Source: Candidatus Peribacteria bacterium
GTDB lineage: Bacteria; Patescibacteriota; Gracilibacteria; UBA1369; 2-02-FULL-48-14
Direction of reading: 5' to 3'
DNA length: 40,680 nucleotides
Assembly: GCA_943349825.1 (NCBI GenBank)
Contig: CALQZQ010000008.1
Span: forward strand, 1 to 40,680
The translations under genes were made by a program, and so were the position numbers. The notes beneath the pieces are model-generated. The model was not told where the DNA came from. It did not search any database and saw only the letters and a program-made list of their open reading frames with translations. Below are positions 15,473-23,072 of the stretch, in pieces; within the stretch, counting starts at the first letter, position 1, and every line of letters starts with the position of its first letter.

Positions 15473-18063
15473 TCCCTCAGCGCCGCCTGTGCCGCCGCCA
15501 GTCTGGCGAGCGGAACGCGGTATGGGCTGCAGCTCACGTAGTTGAGTCCGATTTCGTGACAGAACATCACGCTGCGGGGTTCGCCTCCATGTTCGCCACA
15601 AATACCGATTTCCAGCCCGGGTTTCGCCCCTCGGCCCAGTTTCACCGCCATGCGCATGAGTTGGCCCACTCCTTCTTGGTCAATCGTCTCCGTAGGATTT
15701 TCCTCCAAAATGTGATGTTCGGTGTAGTAGGGCAAGAAGGTTCCGGCATCGTCGCGGCTGAGCCCGAAGGTCATCTGCGTGAGGTCGTTGGTTCCAAACG
15801 AGAAGAAGTCCGCATACTTGGCAATCTGATCCGCCACCACGCAAGCGCGTGGAAGCTCGATCATCGTCCCCACACTCCAAGCAAAGTTGAGCGGCGCCAT
15901 TTCGACCGCAATTTTATCGATGAGTTCACGCATGAATTTGAGTTCGTTCACGTGGCCTACCAAGGGGATTTCAATCTCTACAATCGGTTTGAGTCCATCC
16001 ACGGTCACGGCCTTGGCTGCTTCAAAAATCGCACGCACCTGCATTTCATAAATTTCCGGCATGGTGATTCCCAAACGGCATCCACGGTGTCCCAGCATCG
16101 GGTTGAACTCGTGCAGCGCGTCCACGGTCTTTTTAAGGGCCTCAAAATCCACGCCCATCTCCTGAGCCACCGCTTTGATTTTCCCGTCTGTATTGGGCAG
16201 GAATTCATGCAGAGGCGGATCGAGCAGACGCACAGTCACAGGATAGCCGTTCATGGCCTTGAAAATGCCCTTAAAATCTTCACGTTGCACCGGCAGCAAC
16301 TTGGCCAGCGGCTCCTTGCGAGCCTCCGCATCCTTAGAAAGAATCATCTGGCGCACGTACATGATGCGGTCTTCGTCGAAGAACATGTGCTCCGTGCGGC
16401 AAAGCCCAATTCCTTCCGCGCCTAAACGTCGTCCCACTTCAGCATCGAACGGTGTGTCCGCATTGGTGCGAACCTTCATCGTGCGCACTTCGTCGGCCCA
16501 GCTCATCAGTTCATCAAATTCGCCGCTCAAACTCGGTTCCACCGTAGGAGCCGCGCCCAAAATCACTTCTCCGAGTGCCCCGTCCAAACTGAGCACGTCT
16601 CCCGCTCGGTACACTTGTCCTTTAATCATCAAAGTGCCGGCCTTGTCGTCCACCTGCGCGTCCCTACAACCTGCAATACAGGGTTTTCCCATTCCACGAG
16701 CCACCACGGCCGCATGGCTGGTCATTCCCCCCGTCGAGGTCAAAATCCCCTGAGCCGCATGCATTCCATGAATGTCTTCCGGGCTGGTTTCCTTGCGCAC
16801 CAGAATCACTTTCACCCCATCTTCCGCGAGGCGATACGCCTCATCCGCCGTGAACACAATCTGGCCCACCGCAGCCCCCGGTGAAGCCGGTAGACCTTTG
16901 GCGAGCACTTCCTTTTTGAATTTCGGATCGATAGACGGATGCAAGAGCGCATTCAACTGATTGGGGTCTACACGTTTGATGGCTTCATGCTTCGTGATCA
17001 ATCCCTCGTGCATCATTTCCACCGCGATTCGCACCGCCGCTTTAGCCGTGCGCTTTCCATTACGAGTTTGCAGCATGAACAGTCGGCCTTTTTCAATCGT
17101 GAACTCAATGTCCTGCATGTCACGGTAGTGGTTCTCGAGTTGTCGTTGAACCTCATTGAGTTGGTCGAACATCGCGGGCATCGTGTCGTGCAAGGCCGAG
17201 AGTTTTTCCGGCGTACGGATTCCCGCCACCACGTCCTCCCCTTGCGCGTTGCACAAGAACTCTCCAAAAAATTCCTTTTCTCCTGTGGACGGATTACGAG
17301 TGAAGGCCACTCCGGTTCCACAGTCATCTCCCATGTTTCCAAACACCATGGATTGCACATTCACGGCGCTGCCCATGTGATGAGACATTCCATGCAAATT
17401 ACGATACGTGATCGCCCGTTTTCCATTCCAGGATTTGAACACGGCCACAATCGCGAGTTCCATCTGTTGTCGAGGATCTTCCGGGAAAGGCTTTCCACTG
17501 TGTTCGAGCACAATTTGCTTGAATACCCCCACGAGTTTCTTCCAGTCCGCAGCGTCCATATCCGTGTCCAGTTCCACGCCCTTTTCCTTCTTGGCAGACT
17601 CCAAAGCAGCCTCAAAATGATCGTGCGCAATGCCCAGCACCACGTTCCCGAACATGGTCACAAAACGACGGTACGCGTCATAGCAGAAGCGAGGATTATC
17701 GGTTTTTTCTACGAGTCCCTGCACAGTTTCATCGTTGAGCCCCAAGTTCAAAATAGTGTCCATCATTCCCGGCATCGAAACCTTAGCGCCGGAGCGCACA
17801 GAAATCAGCAAGGGGTTCTTGGCATCCCCAAATCCCTTCTTCATCTTGTGCTCGAGCTCCGCCAATTTTTCATCCAACTCGTCGTAGAATCCCTGAGGGA
17901 AATCCTTTTGCTCCAAATAGTAATTACACACCTCCGTGGTGATGGTGAATCCGGGGGGCACGGGCAGACCCAAGTTGGTCATTTCCGCGAGACCGGCACC
18001 TTTCCCACCGAGCAAATCCTTCATGTCTCGGCTGCCTTCATTGAATGCATAGATGTGTTTCAT
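15469..18063 (-). CDS. ppdK: pyruvate, phosphate dikinase
   Basis: An 864-residue PPDK. The N-terminal ATP-grasp domain begins KHIYAFNEGSRDMKDLLGGKGAGLAEM. The central phosphohistidine domain has GGMTSHAAVVARGMGKPC (catalytic His near 450). The C-terminal PEP-binding barrel includes EGIGLCRTEHMFF, LGHRGCRLGI, FFSFGTNDLTQMTFGLSRDD and EIGICGEHGGEP with the catalytic Cys. It interconverts pyruvate + ATP + Pi with PEP + AMP + PPi. The start at 18063 is where family homology begins; an upstream in-frame ATG at 18138 would overlap gdh and add a Cys-rich run with no homology. It follows gdh by 67 bp, probably co-transcribed. Confidence 0.95.
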   Translation of the reverse strand: MKHIYAFNEGSRDMKDLLGGKGAGLAEMTNLGLPVPPGFTITTEVCNYYLEQKDFPQGFYDELDEKLAELEHKMKKGFGDAKNPLLISVRSGAKVSMPGMMDTILNLGLNDETVQGLVEKTDNPRFCYDAYRRFVTMFGNVVLGIAHDHFEAALESAKKEKGVELDTDMDAADWKKLVGVFKQIVLEHSGKPFPEDPRQQMELAIVAVFKSWNGKRAITYRNLHGMSHHMGSAVNVQSMVFGNMGDDCGTGVAFTRNPSTGEKEFFGEFLCNAQGEDVVAGIRTPEKLSALHDTMPAMFDQLNEVQRQLENHYRDMQDIEFTIEKGRLFMLQTRNGKRTAKAAVRIAVEMMHEGLITKHEAIKRVDPNQLNALLHPSIDPKFKKEVLAKGLPASPGAAVGQIVFTADEAYRLAEDGVKVILVRKETSPEDIHGMHAAQGILTSTGGMTSHAAVVARGMGKPCIAGCRDAQVDDKAGTLMIKGQVYRAGDVLSLDGALGEVILGAAPTVEPSLSGEFDELMSWADEVRTMKVRTNADTPFDAEVGRRLGAEGIGLCRTEHMFFDEDRIMYVRQMILSKDAEARKEPLAKLLPVQREDFKGIFKAMNGYPVTVRLLDPPLHEFLPNTDGKIKAVAQEMGVDFEALKKTVDALHEFNPMLGHRGCRLGITMPEIYEMQVRAIFEAAKAVTVDGLKPIVEIEIPLVGHVNELKFMRELIDKIAVEMAPLNFAWSVGTMIELPRACVVADQIAKYADFFSFGTNDLTQMTFGLSRDDAGTFLPYYTEHHILEENPTETIDQEGVGQLMRMAVKLGRGAKPGLEIGICGEHGGEPRSVMFCHEIGLNYVSCSPYRVPLARLAAAQAALRD

Positions 18064-18099
18064 TTGCAGGCCCTTTAGGGCTATTAGAGGAGTAAAAGA

Positions 18100-18134
18100 T
18101 GGACAGGATAGACAGCTTGGACAGCAGTGTCTAC
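18100..18134. repeat. tandem RGACAG words between gdh and ppdK
   Basis: GGACAG, AGACAG and GGACAG recur at exactly 9-bp steps (from 18101, 18110 and 18119; the first as TGGACAGG), followed by the inverted word TGTCTA (18128-18133). Similar TRGACA/TGTCYA words lie in the gaps at 22926-22950 and 23131-23152. A protein-binding site is possible; no function is shown. Confidence 0.45.
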
Positions 18135-19390
18135 TCAATGCCGCGACGCCATTTCAAAGCGTCTGCCAGACGGCGCAACGCAGAAATGAACGCCGCTTCA
18201 CGGTAGGTGCAGTTGTATTTCTTTTGATTCGCAGAAATGTCCATCCAGGCCTTCACCATGATGGGCTTGAGCTTGGCCTGAACTTCCTCCGCGGACCAAT
18301 AGTAATTCGCTTCATTTTGCACGAGTTCAAAGTAGCTCACCGTCACGCCTCCGGCATTCGCCAGAATATCCGGAATCACGGGCACGCCCATCCCTTTCAA
18401 AATTTCATCCGCCTCCGGCGTGACTGGTCCGTTGGCCAACTCCAAAATCATTCTCGCCTTCACGTTCGCTGCATTTTCTTGCGTCACTTGGTTTTCCAAA
18501 GCGGACAGCACCAAAATGTCACAGTCCAGAGCCAGCAGTTCCACATTGCTCACCACGGAGCACGCCGCGCCGCCGATTCCGGCATTGGTGCACAGCGCCA
18601 CCTCGCCTTTCTCCGCCTTGCCGGCCATCACTGTAGGAATGTCGAGTCCCCCGGCGCAGAACACCCCGTTCTTAGAATCGGACACCGCAATCACGCTCAT
18701 GCCCGCTTCCTGAGCGAATTTCGCCATAAAGGAACCGGCATTTCCAAAGCCTTGCACCGCCACGCGGAGTCCCGCAGGGGCCACGCCACGTTCTTTCAAG
18801 TATTCCATGAGCACATGCATTCCACCCATGCTCGTCGCGGTGTCGCGCCCCTCGCTGCCCCCCATGGCCAGCGCCTTTCCGGTGACTACTCCAAGCACGT
18901 TTTCTCCCTTAATTTTTGAGTACTCGTCGGCTATCCAACCCATGATTTGAGCGTTGGTGTAGACATCCGGCGCAGGGATGTCCATTTTAGGTCCAATAAA
19001 CGGAGTAATGGCCCTGGCATATTCTCGAGTCATAGCTTCGAGTTCACGAGGCGAAAGTTTCTTAGAATCGACAATAATTCCTCCCTTACCTCCACCGAGT
19101 GGAATACCCACCACGGCACATTTCATAGTCATCCACGCGGACAGCGCTTTCACTTCGCCCAGGTCCACATCCGGGTGGAAACGAATTCCTCCTTTGTATG
19201 GGCCACGCAGGCTGTTGTGCTGGCAGCGGTATCCTTGAAACACACGCACCGTGCCATCGTCCATTTTCACAGGCACGCTGACTTCCAAAATGCGTTCGTG
19301 ACGGCTGAGCACTTCGCGGGCATTGGCAGAAAGACCCATCAAGTCCGATGCCTTGCGGATTTGAGCGAGGGTATTTTCGAAGAGGGACAT
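18131..19390 (-). CDS. gdhA: glutamate dehydrogenase (Glu/Leu/Phe/Val dehydrogenase family)
   Basis: A 419-residue dehydrogenase. The substrate-binding part has RGPYKGGIRFHPDVDLGEVKALS and MTMKCAVVGIPLGGGKGG (catalytic Lys residues). Then comes the PAPDVYTNAQIMGW segment and the Rossmann domain with VAVQGFGNAGSFMAKF. Size and motifs fit a hexameric glutamate dehydrogenase that interconverts glutamate with 2-oxoglutarate and ammonia. Coenzyme preference cannot be read safely. It is first in a probable unit with ppdK, linking nitrogen and three-carbon metabolism. A clear promoter lies 26 bp upstream. Confidence 0.93.
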   Translation of the reverse strand: MSLFENTLAQIRKASDLMGLSANAREVLSRHERILEVSVPVKMDDGTVRVFQGYRCQHNSLRGPYKGGIRFHPDVDLGEVKALSAWMTMKCAVVGIPLGGGKGGIIVDSKKLSPRELEAMTREYARAITPFIGPKMDIPAPDVYTNAQIMGWIADEYSKIKGENVLGVVTGKALAMGGSEGRDTATSMGGMHVLMEYLKERGVAPAGLRVAVQGFGNAGSFMAKFAQEAGMSVIAVSDSKNGVFCAGGLDIPTVMAGKAEKGEVALCTNAGIGGAACSVVSNVELLALDCDILVLSALENQVTQENAANVKARMILELANGPVTPEADEILKGMGVPVIPDILANAGGVTVSYFELVQNEANYYWSAEEVQAKLKPIMVKAWMDISANQKKYNCTYREAAFISALRRLADALKWRRGIE

Positions 19391-19415
19391 GGCGGTGGGT
19401 TAGAAAATCGCAAAA

Positions 19416-19444
19416 AGTCTATGTCGCGATTAGTCGCTCTGCAA
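19416..19444 (-). promoter_or_regulatory. gdh promoter
   Basis: On the minus strand TTGCAG (19439-19444) and TAGACT (19416-19421) are 17 nt apart, giving a leader of about 20 nt. The -35 lies in the 3' end of the HTH gene. The same TAGACT -10 is seen at 11398-11403. Confidence 0.65.
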
Positions 19445-19957
19445 GCCCATTTTTTTCAAAATCCACGCAAAAATCGACTTTGGCTTCGCCCGCTCCTCAC
19501 GGAGTTCCGCTTGCAGAGCTTCCAAAATATGGATGAGCAGCATTTTCTCACGGTGGCCGTTTTCCAAAAGCTGTCTAAATTCTTCATGTTCCGTCTGTCT
19601 AGACTGCGGCTCCAAAACGTAAAAATCATTTTCCAAATAGGAATCCACATCGGCCTGAGTCACCAGCGCCTCCTCACGCGTGTCTAGTTGACTAGTCAAA
19701 ACCTGCACAGGCGCTTGCTCAAGCCTTTCTTCCGCCACATGGATAGGCGATTGCACAGCCGTTTGTCTAGGCGATTCTTGCACCGAAAGGGAAGGGGCAT
19801 AGGGGATTTGTTCACGATAAATACCATACTGAAAGCCCTGCGCCGTTCGTATCCTTTGAGCCTTCAGATCACCTTTCTTGATCATACGACGAATCGTCTG
19901 GGTAGACTTTCCCAGTAGCTCCGCGACTTCCTGCAATGTCAGTACGTCTTGGCCCAT
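19430..19957 (-). CDS. HTH_17 (MerR/excisionase-like) DNA-binding protein
   Basis: A 175-residue protein. The N-terminus (1-45) is a winged helix-turn-helix of the excisionase/MerR type: LTLQEVAELLGKSTQTIRRMIKKGDLKAQR. A polar Gln/Ser/Pro linker (about 55-110) follows, then a helical, probably coiled-coil C-terminus (EEFRQLLENGHREKMLLIHILEALQAELREE) ending in a basic amphipathic tail. The architecture suggests a dimeric DNA-binding protein. The gene itself and its upstream region contain GACTAGTC palindromes, and a 16-bp palindrome covers its promoter, so autoregulation is likely. The target is unknown. Confidence 0.75.
   Translation of the reverse strand: MGQDVLTLQEVAELLGKSTQTIRRMIKKGDLKAQRIRTAQGFQYGIYREQIPYAPSLSVQESPRQTAVQSPIHVAEERLEQAPVQVLTSQLDTREEALVTQADVDSYLENDFYVLEPQSRQTEHEEFRQLLENGHREKMLLIHILEALQAELREERAKPKSIFAWILKKMGLQSD
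19688..19699. repeat. TTGACTAGTCAA palindrome inside the HTH gene
   Basis: A perfect 12-bp palindrome. It is one of four GACTAGTC copies in 1.3 kb (others 20021-20028, 20128-20135, 21000-21007). It is preceded by TCTAGT four bases before, so two CTAG words are close together. Confidence 0.7.
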
Positions 19958-19966
19958 ATTCCTTTA

Positions 19967-19982
19967 TATACACATGTGTATA
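19967..19982. promoter_or_regulatory. 16-bp palindrome upstream of the HTH gene
   Basis: TATACACATGTGTATA is a perfect palindrome 10 bp before the ATG. It contains a -10-like TATACA; TTTACT lies 17 nt further upstream on the minus strand. A second -10 candidate, TAAAAT (19987-19992), is adjacent. Best read as an autoregulatory operator. Confidence 0.6.
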
Positions 19983-20188
19983 GGCGATTTTAGGCTTACA
20001 GTAAAGCAAAAAGCAAGTTTGACTAGTCAGAGTCACGCAACATATGACTACCCTAATGTTGACTAACCAACACTCGACTAATCAACTAATCAAAATAAAA
20101 ACTTAACCAGAAAAAGTGCATAACTACGACTAGTCAAAAGGGAAGTGGTGACTAGTTGACGAACACGCGGCTACCCACAAAAACTCCC

Positions 20189-20211
20189 TCGCATTTTTCC
20201 CAAAAATGCGA
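20189..20211. repeat. 10-bp perfect hairpin
   Basis: TCGCATTTTT-CCC-AAAAATGCGA. No T tract follows on either strand, so it is not a classical terminator. It sits 10 bp before the next promoter's -35. Confidence 0.6.
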
Positions 20212-20220
20212 AACCGCCTT

Positions 20221-20248
20221 TTGCATCTTTTTCAATCTTTGCTAATAT
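20221..20248 (+). promoter_or_regulatory. promoter of the 183-aa membrane protein, probably leaderless
   Basis: TTGCAT (20221-20226), 16 nt, then TGC-TAATAT (-10 at 20243-20248). The ATG at 20256 begins 8 bp after the -10, about where transcription should start. Confidence 0.6.
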
Positions 20249-20255
20249 CAGATCC

Positions 20256-20807
20256 ATGGAAAACATACGCCTCTCCTGGGACCTCTTCGTACTCGTCTTT
20301 TTCTCCGTAGTGATTGCCTACAGCTTCATTGTAGGTCGCAACCAAACCATCAAAATCATCATCGCCTCCTACATGGCCATCCTCTCGGCCGACGGCCTGG
20401 GGAATCTTTTTGAAAAGTACATTCTTCCCTCGGCGCCCACGCTCCAGGGGGACAATGGCATTCAGGCGCTCGTCCTCATGAAGATTTTCGTTTACGTGCT
20501 CGTCATCGTGCTGCTGGCCATCCGCGGCGGCTTCCGCGTCGACATTCTCCCCGAAAACTCCGCGGTCACGCGCATCCTGGCCAACCTCAGTTTCGGCTTC
20601 CTCAATGCCGGCCTCATGGTCTCCACCTTGCTCGTTTACCTCACGGGCGGCTCCTTCGTGATGGGCACGGTACAAGCCGGCCTCCACACCAATCTTTACA
20701 GCGAATCCCAATTCATCAAAGCCATCGTCGACCACTACGACATCTGGTTTTCTCTGCCCGCCGTTTCCCTGGTACTCGTGAGTTTTTTCCAGCCGGTGGA
20801 AGAATAA
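20256..20807 (+). CDS. unknown integral membrane protein
   Basis: A 183-residue protein with about four membrane segments (about 9-27, 33-50, 70-90, 108-130) and a final hydrophobic stretch near 163-178. It slightly resembles CvpA-type proteins in layout (short helices and an RNQTIKI loop), but I see no firm motif, so no family is assigned. Its promoter appears to place the transcript start on the ATG. tRNA-Lys follows with its own promoter 2 bp after the stop. Confidence 0.7.
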   Translation: MENIRLSWDLFVLVFFSVVIAYSFIVGRNQTIKIIIASYMAILSADGLGNLFEKYILPSAPTLQGDNGIQALVLMKIFVYVLVIVLLAIRGGFRVDILPENSAVTRILANLSFGFLNAGLMVSTLLVYLTGGSFVMGTVQAGLHTNLYSESQFIKAIVDHYDIWFSLPAVSLVLVSFFQPVEE

Positions 20808-20808
20808 C

Positions 20809-20837
20809 TTGCCAGGGGAGGGGACTGTGCCTAAAAT
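20809..20837 (+). promoter_or_regulatory. tRNA-Lys promoter
   Basis: TTGCCA (20809-20814), 17 nt, TAAAAT (20832-20837). Transcription should start about 4 nt before the mature tRNA end. Confidence 0.75.
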
Positions 20838-20847
20838 ACGCCCACGT

Positions 20848-20923
20848 GGGTCAGTAGCTCAGTTGGTAGAGCAACAGCCTTTTAAGCTGATGGTCCCGGG
20901 TTCAAATCCCGGCTGACCCACCA
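20848..20923 (+). tRNA. tRNA-Lys (anticodon TTT)
   Basis: A 76-nt tRNA including an encoded CCA. The acceptor stem GGGTCAG / CTGACCC, D-arm GCTC/GAGC with AGTTGGTA, anticodon loop CTTTTAA and T-arm CCGGG-TTCAAAT-CCCGG fold cleanly. The anticodon TTT reads Lys AAA/AAG. The top pair of the anticodon stem is an A-A mismatch. Confidence 0.97.
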
Positions 20924-20925
20924 CC

Positions 20926-20946
20926 ACTCGCCTCAGGCGAGTCTTT
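20926..20946 (+). terminator. hairpin after tRNA-Lys, weak terminator
   Basis: A perfect 7-bp stem ACTCGCC-TCA-GGCGAGT followed by CTTT. The T run is short, so it may be a processing or partial termination signal; a stronger one lies 27 bp on. Confidence 0.55.
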
Positions 20947-20972
20947 AGTTATCCACAAAACTCGACACAGCC

Positions 20973-20999
20973 GCTTGTCTCACCAGACAGCCTTTTTTT
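20973..20999 (+). terminator. second terminator after tRNA-Lys
   Basis: The stem GC(T)TGTCT / AGACAGC with a CACC loop and one bulged T is followed by seven T. It ends directly at a GACTAGTC palindrome (21000-21007). Confidence 0.65.
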
Positions 21000-21007
21000 G
21001 ACTAGTC
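21000..21007. repeat. GACTAGTC palindrome after the tRNA terminator
   Basis: The fourth perfect copy of the palindrome, in the wider TGACTAGTCA. A related TTGATTAACTAA begins at 21013. Confidence 0.65.
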
Positions 21008-21082
21008 ACCAGGTTGATTAACTAAGCACCGCCTCCCAAAAACGCCCCCGTAGTTTTCCACAAGTGCTCCACAATGCCACGC

Positions 21083-21111
21083 TTGCGTTTGAGAAAATAT
21101 GTTTGTAAAAT
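21083..21111 (+). promoter_or_regulatory. hicBA promoter, probably leaderless
   Basis: TTGCGT (21083-21088), 17 nt, TAAAAT (21106-21111). The ATG at 21118 begins 7 bp after the -10, at the expected start of transcription. Confidence 0.55.
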
Positions 21112-21117
21112 AAAATC

Positions 21118-21366
21118 ATGATACAAGATTTTCTAAACACATACTTGGCAAAAGCAAAGTATGAAATGATCGACGATGGGAAAAACTTTTACGCACAAAT
21201 TTCCTCTCTTCGTGGAGTGTGGGCTACCGGAAAAACCCTTGAAGAATGTAGAGCGAACTTGGTTTCCAGCCTTGAGGGATGGTTGATCTTTCGCTTACGC
21301 AACAAGCTTCCGGTGCCAAACTTTAAAGTCCCGAGCAAAATAGAGTTTCCAAAAACCTATGCCTAA
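21118..21366 (+). CDS. hicB: HicB family antitoxin
   Basis: An 82-residue HicB-type protein with the RNase-H-like core YEMIDDGKNFYAQISSLRGVWATGKTLEECRANLVSSLEGWL. There is no separate DNA-binding domain at the C-terminus, so it is a minimal HicB. It precedes hicA and overlaps it by 8 bp, so antitoxin is made first. HicB blocks the HicA active site. Confidence 0.87.
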   Translation: MIQDFLNTYLAKAKYEMIDDGKNFYAQISSLRGVWATGKTLEECRANLVSSLEGWLIFRLRNKLPVPNFKVPSKIEFPKTYA

Positions 21367-21577
21367 GCTTTCTCCAGTGTCATGGCGTAGCTTTGTTTTT
21401 AAACTCCGCACTCTGGGTTGGGCGGGTCCATATCAGGAAGGGAAGCATCCCTACATGATAAAAAAGAATTTGACCTTAACAATACCCAATCCGCACGCTG
21501 GTGATATCGGTGTGGACTTACTGTTACGCATCCTTCGCCAAGCGGGCATCTCACGGAAAGAATGGTTGAGCGAATAG
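21359..21577 (+). CDS. hicA: HicA family mRNA interferase toxin
   Basis: A 72-residue dsRBD-like toxin. The catalytic His is His30 in EGKHPYMIKK, followed by LTIPNPHAGDIGVDLLLRILRQAGISRKEW, the usual HicA core and helix. It cleaves mRNA and stops growth when free of HicB. It is convergent with dnaJ with a 16-bp gap. Confidence 0.88.
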   Translation: MPKLSPVSWRSFVFKLRTLGWAGPYQEGKHPYMIKKNLTLTIPNPHAGDIGVDLLLRILRQAGISRKEWLSE

Positions 21578-21593
21578 CCACCGTTCAGCTGCT

Positions 21594-22736
21594 CTAGAAA
21601 ATCCCAAAGCCCTTATTCACCTCCAAGCCCGCCTCGGTCGCCAACTGCTCGTAAAGCTCCTTTTCCTTTCGAGTCATTTTTTCCGGCACCTTCACTTGAA
21701 TGGTAACCAAGTGATCACCCATGGCGTCGGACTTCAGCGAGGGAGCTCCTTTGCCCTTCAGGGTGAACTCGGCGCCCGGCTGAGTTCCCGCAGGCACCTT
21801 CAAAGCCACTTTTCCATGAATTGTGTCGATTTTCACACTCGCCCCCAAAACCGCCTGGAGTAGGGGAAGGGTCTCCACAGAAAATATAGTTCGCCCCTCG
21901 CGCGAAAACTTTGGATGAGGGCTCACATGGATGTGCAGGAACAAGTCTCCATATTCTCCGCCAAAAGTTCCGGCCGCCCCGCGTCCTTTCACACGAATCG
22001 TCGTTCCGCCCTCAATCCCCTTAGGAATGGCCACTTCCACTTCTTCAGCCTGCTTCACGCGGGTTTGCCCCTTACACACACTGCACACCTTTTCCGGAAT
22101 TTCTCCGCGCCCTTCACACTTCGAACACACTTGCACGCTGCTGATGCTGCCCAAAAGCGACTGCCGCGTCACCCGCACCTGTCCCTGTCCGTTACACTGC
22201 GAGCACGTGCTGACCTTTGTGCCTGGCTCATTGCCTTTTCCGGAGCAATGCGCACACACCATTGGTTTGGTAACTTCCAGGTGCTTCACCGTACCAAACA
22301 CGGCCTCCTCAAACTTAATCGTGATCTCCGTTTCGATGTCGCGCCCACGCTCCGGACCTTTTTTCCGCGAACCTCCTTGTTGTGACCCGCCAAATCCGTT
22401 GCCTCCAAAGAAACTCTCAAAAATATCAGCGAAATTGCCAAAGTCGTTCGGATTGAAGCCTGGCGCGCCACCTTGACCACCACCTCCACCGCCAAAATCT
22501 TGGCCACCTCCGGCGAAACCGGCCCCCGCAGCGCCATAGCGATCGAAGCCCGCCCGTTTTTGCGGATCGGAAAGCACTTCGTAAGCCTCTTGGACTTCCT
22601 TGAATTGCTTCTCAGCTTCTTTATTGCCCGGGTTTTTGTCGGGGTGGTGCTCCTGCGCTTTCTTTCGATACGCCTTTTTAATATCGGTCTCGTTGGCATC
22701 TTTGGAGACCCCTAATGTGGAATAGTAATCGGCCAT
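21594..22736 (-). CDS. dnaJ: chaperone DnaJ
   Basis: A 380-residue type I DnaJ. The J domain has [24 protein letters not shown] and the HPD motif (EHHPDKN). A Gly/Phe-rich region follows (about 75-115), then the zinc region with four Cys repeats: [24 protein letters not shown] and CSVCKGQT. The last lacks the usual GxG end. The C-terminal substrate-binding domains follow. It stimulates DnaK. I start at the [10 protein letters not shown] Met; an ATG 3 codons earlier is possible. Confidence 0.95.
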   Translation of the reverse strand: MADYYSTLGVSKDANETDIKKAYRKKAQEHHPDKNPGNKEAEKQFKEVQEAYEVLSDPQKRAGFDRYGAAGAGFAGGGQDFGGGGGGQGGAPGFNPNDFGNFADIFESFFGGNGFGGSQQGGSRKKGPERGRDIETEITIKFEEAVFGTVKHLEVTKPMVCAHCSGKGNEPGTKVSTCSQCNGQGQVRVTRQSLLGSISSVQVCSKCEGRGEIPEKVCSVCKGQTRVKQAEEVEVAIPKGIEGGTTIRVKGRGAAGTFGGEYGDLFLHIHVSPHPKFSREGRTIFSVETLPLLQAVLGASVKIDTIHGKVALKVPAGTQPGAEFTLKGKGAPSLKSDAMGDHLVTIQVKVPEKMTRKEKELYEQLATEAGLEVNKGFGIF

Positions 22737-22776
22737 GCCTAACATCCTAGTGAAAATTGCAATTTAAGCAATAAGT

Positions 22777-22804
22777 AAAATACAACATTTGCTAAAAAGC
22801 ACAA
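22777..22804 (-). promoter_or_regulatory. candidate dnaJ promoter
   Basis: On the minus strand TTGTGC (22799-22804), 16 nt, TATTTT (22777-22782), about 40 bp before the ATG. No CIRCE element is present. Confidence 0.4.
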
Positions 22805-22958
22805 TTCAATCTGGACGCGACCTAAAACCCTCAAAAACCCAGTTTTTAAGCGCGAAAACGCCATTTTTGGAGCAAATTAAACCTGTAAGTGTTTTCACCC
22901 CCTAAGTCCAACCTGTTTCGTCAGAGTAGACAAGCGTGTCCACAGTGTCCATTAAATC

Positions 22959-22987
22959 TTGAAAGATTGGAAAGAGCTGTCTAAACT
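22959..22987 (+). promoter_or_regulatory. tRNA-Glu promoter
   Basis: TTGAAA (22959-22964), 17 nt, TAAACT (22982-22987), ending 9 bp before the mature tRNA. Confidence 0.72.
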
Positions 22988-22996
22988 GCCCAAGTT

Positions 22997-23072
22997 GGTC
23001 CCATCGTCTAGGGGTCTAGGACTCAGGATTCTCATTCCTGTAACAGGGGTTCAAATCCCCTTGGGATCACCA
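22997..23072 (+). tRNA. tRNA-Glu (anticodon CTC)
   Basis: A 76-nt tRNA with encoded CCA. The acceptor stem is GGTCCCA / TGGGATC (one G-T pair), the anticodon stem CAGGA / TCCTG is perfect around loop TTCTCAT, and the T-arm is AGGGG-TTCAAAT-CCCCT. The anticodon CTC reads Glu GAG. Confidence 0.96.

Larger units (their letters stand above)
19958..20255. other. 298-bp intergenic region rich in palindromes
   Basis: This divergent gap between the HTH gene and the membrane-protein gene holds the TATACACATGTGTATA palindrome, TGACTAGTCA (20020-20029), TTGACTAACCAA (20059-20070), a tandem CTAATCAACTAATCAA (from 20078), CGACTAGTCAAA (20127-20138), TGACTAGTTGAC (20149-20160), a 10-bp hairpin at 20189-20211 and a promoter at 20221-20248. 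No reading frame of note. Confidence 0.65.
22737..22996. other. intergenic region between dnaJ and tRNA-Glu
   Basis: 260 bp, AT-rich near dnaJ. It holds the dnaJ promoter candidate, a weak dyad ATTGC-N7-GCAAT around 22756-22772, and, near 22926-22950, TAGACA and TGTCCAC/TGTCC words like those before ppdK. The tRNA promoter is at 22959-22987. No gene seen. Confidence 0.5.

Noticed and set aside
16939-18078. A 379-aa open frame antisense to ppdK (and similar long antisense frames at 15556-16425 and 32754-33806)
   Set aside because: They lie opposite conserved enzymes, are rich in His, Arg and Phe as expected from antisense reading, and show no recognisable domains.
20189-20211. Terminator from the 10-bp hairpin
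   Set aside because: No T run follows on either side and no gene ends there.
20848-21577. tRNA-Lys as an integration site for a mobile island carrying hicBA
   Set aside because: No integrase, and no repeat of the tRNA 3' end downstream; HicBA alone is not enough.
22737-22830. CIRCE operator upstream of dnaJ
   Set aside because: No TTAGCACTC-N9-GAGTGCTAA match; only short AT-rich dyads.
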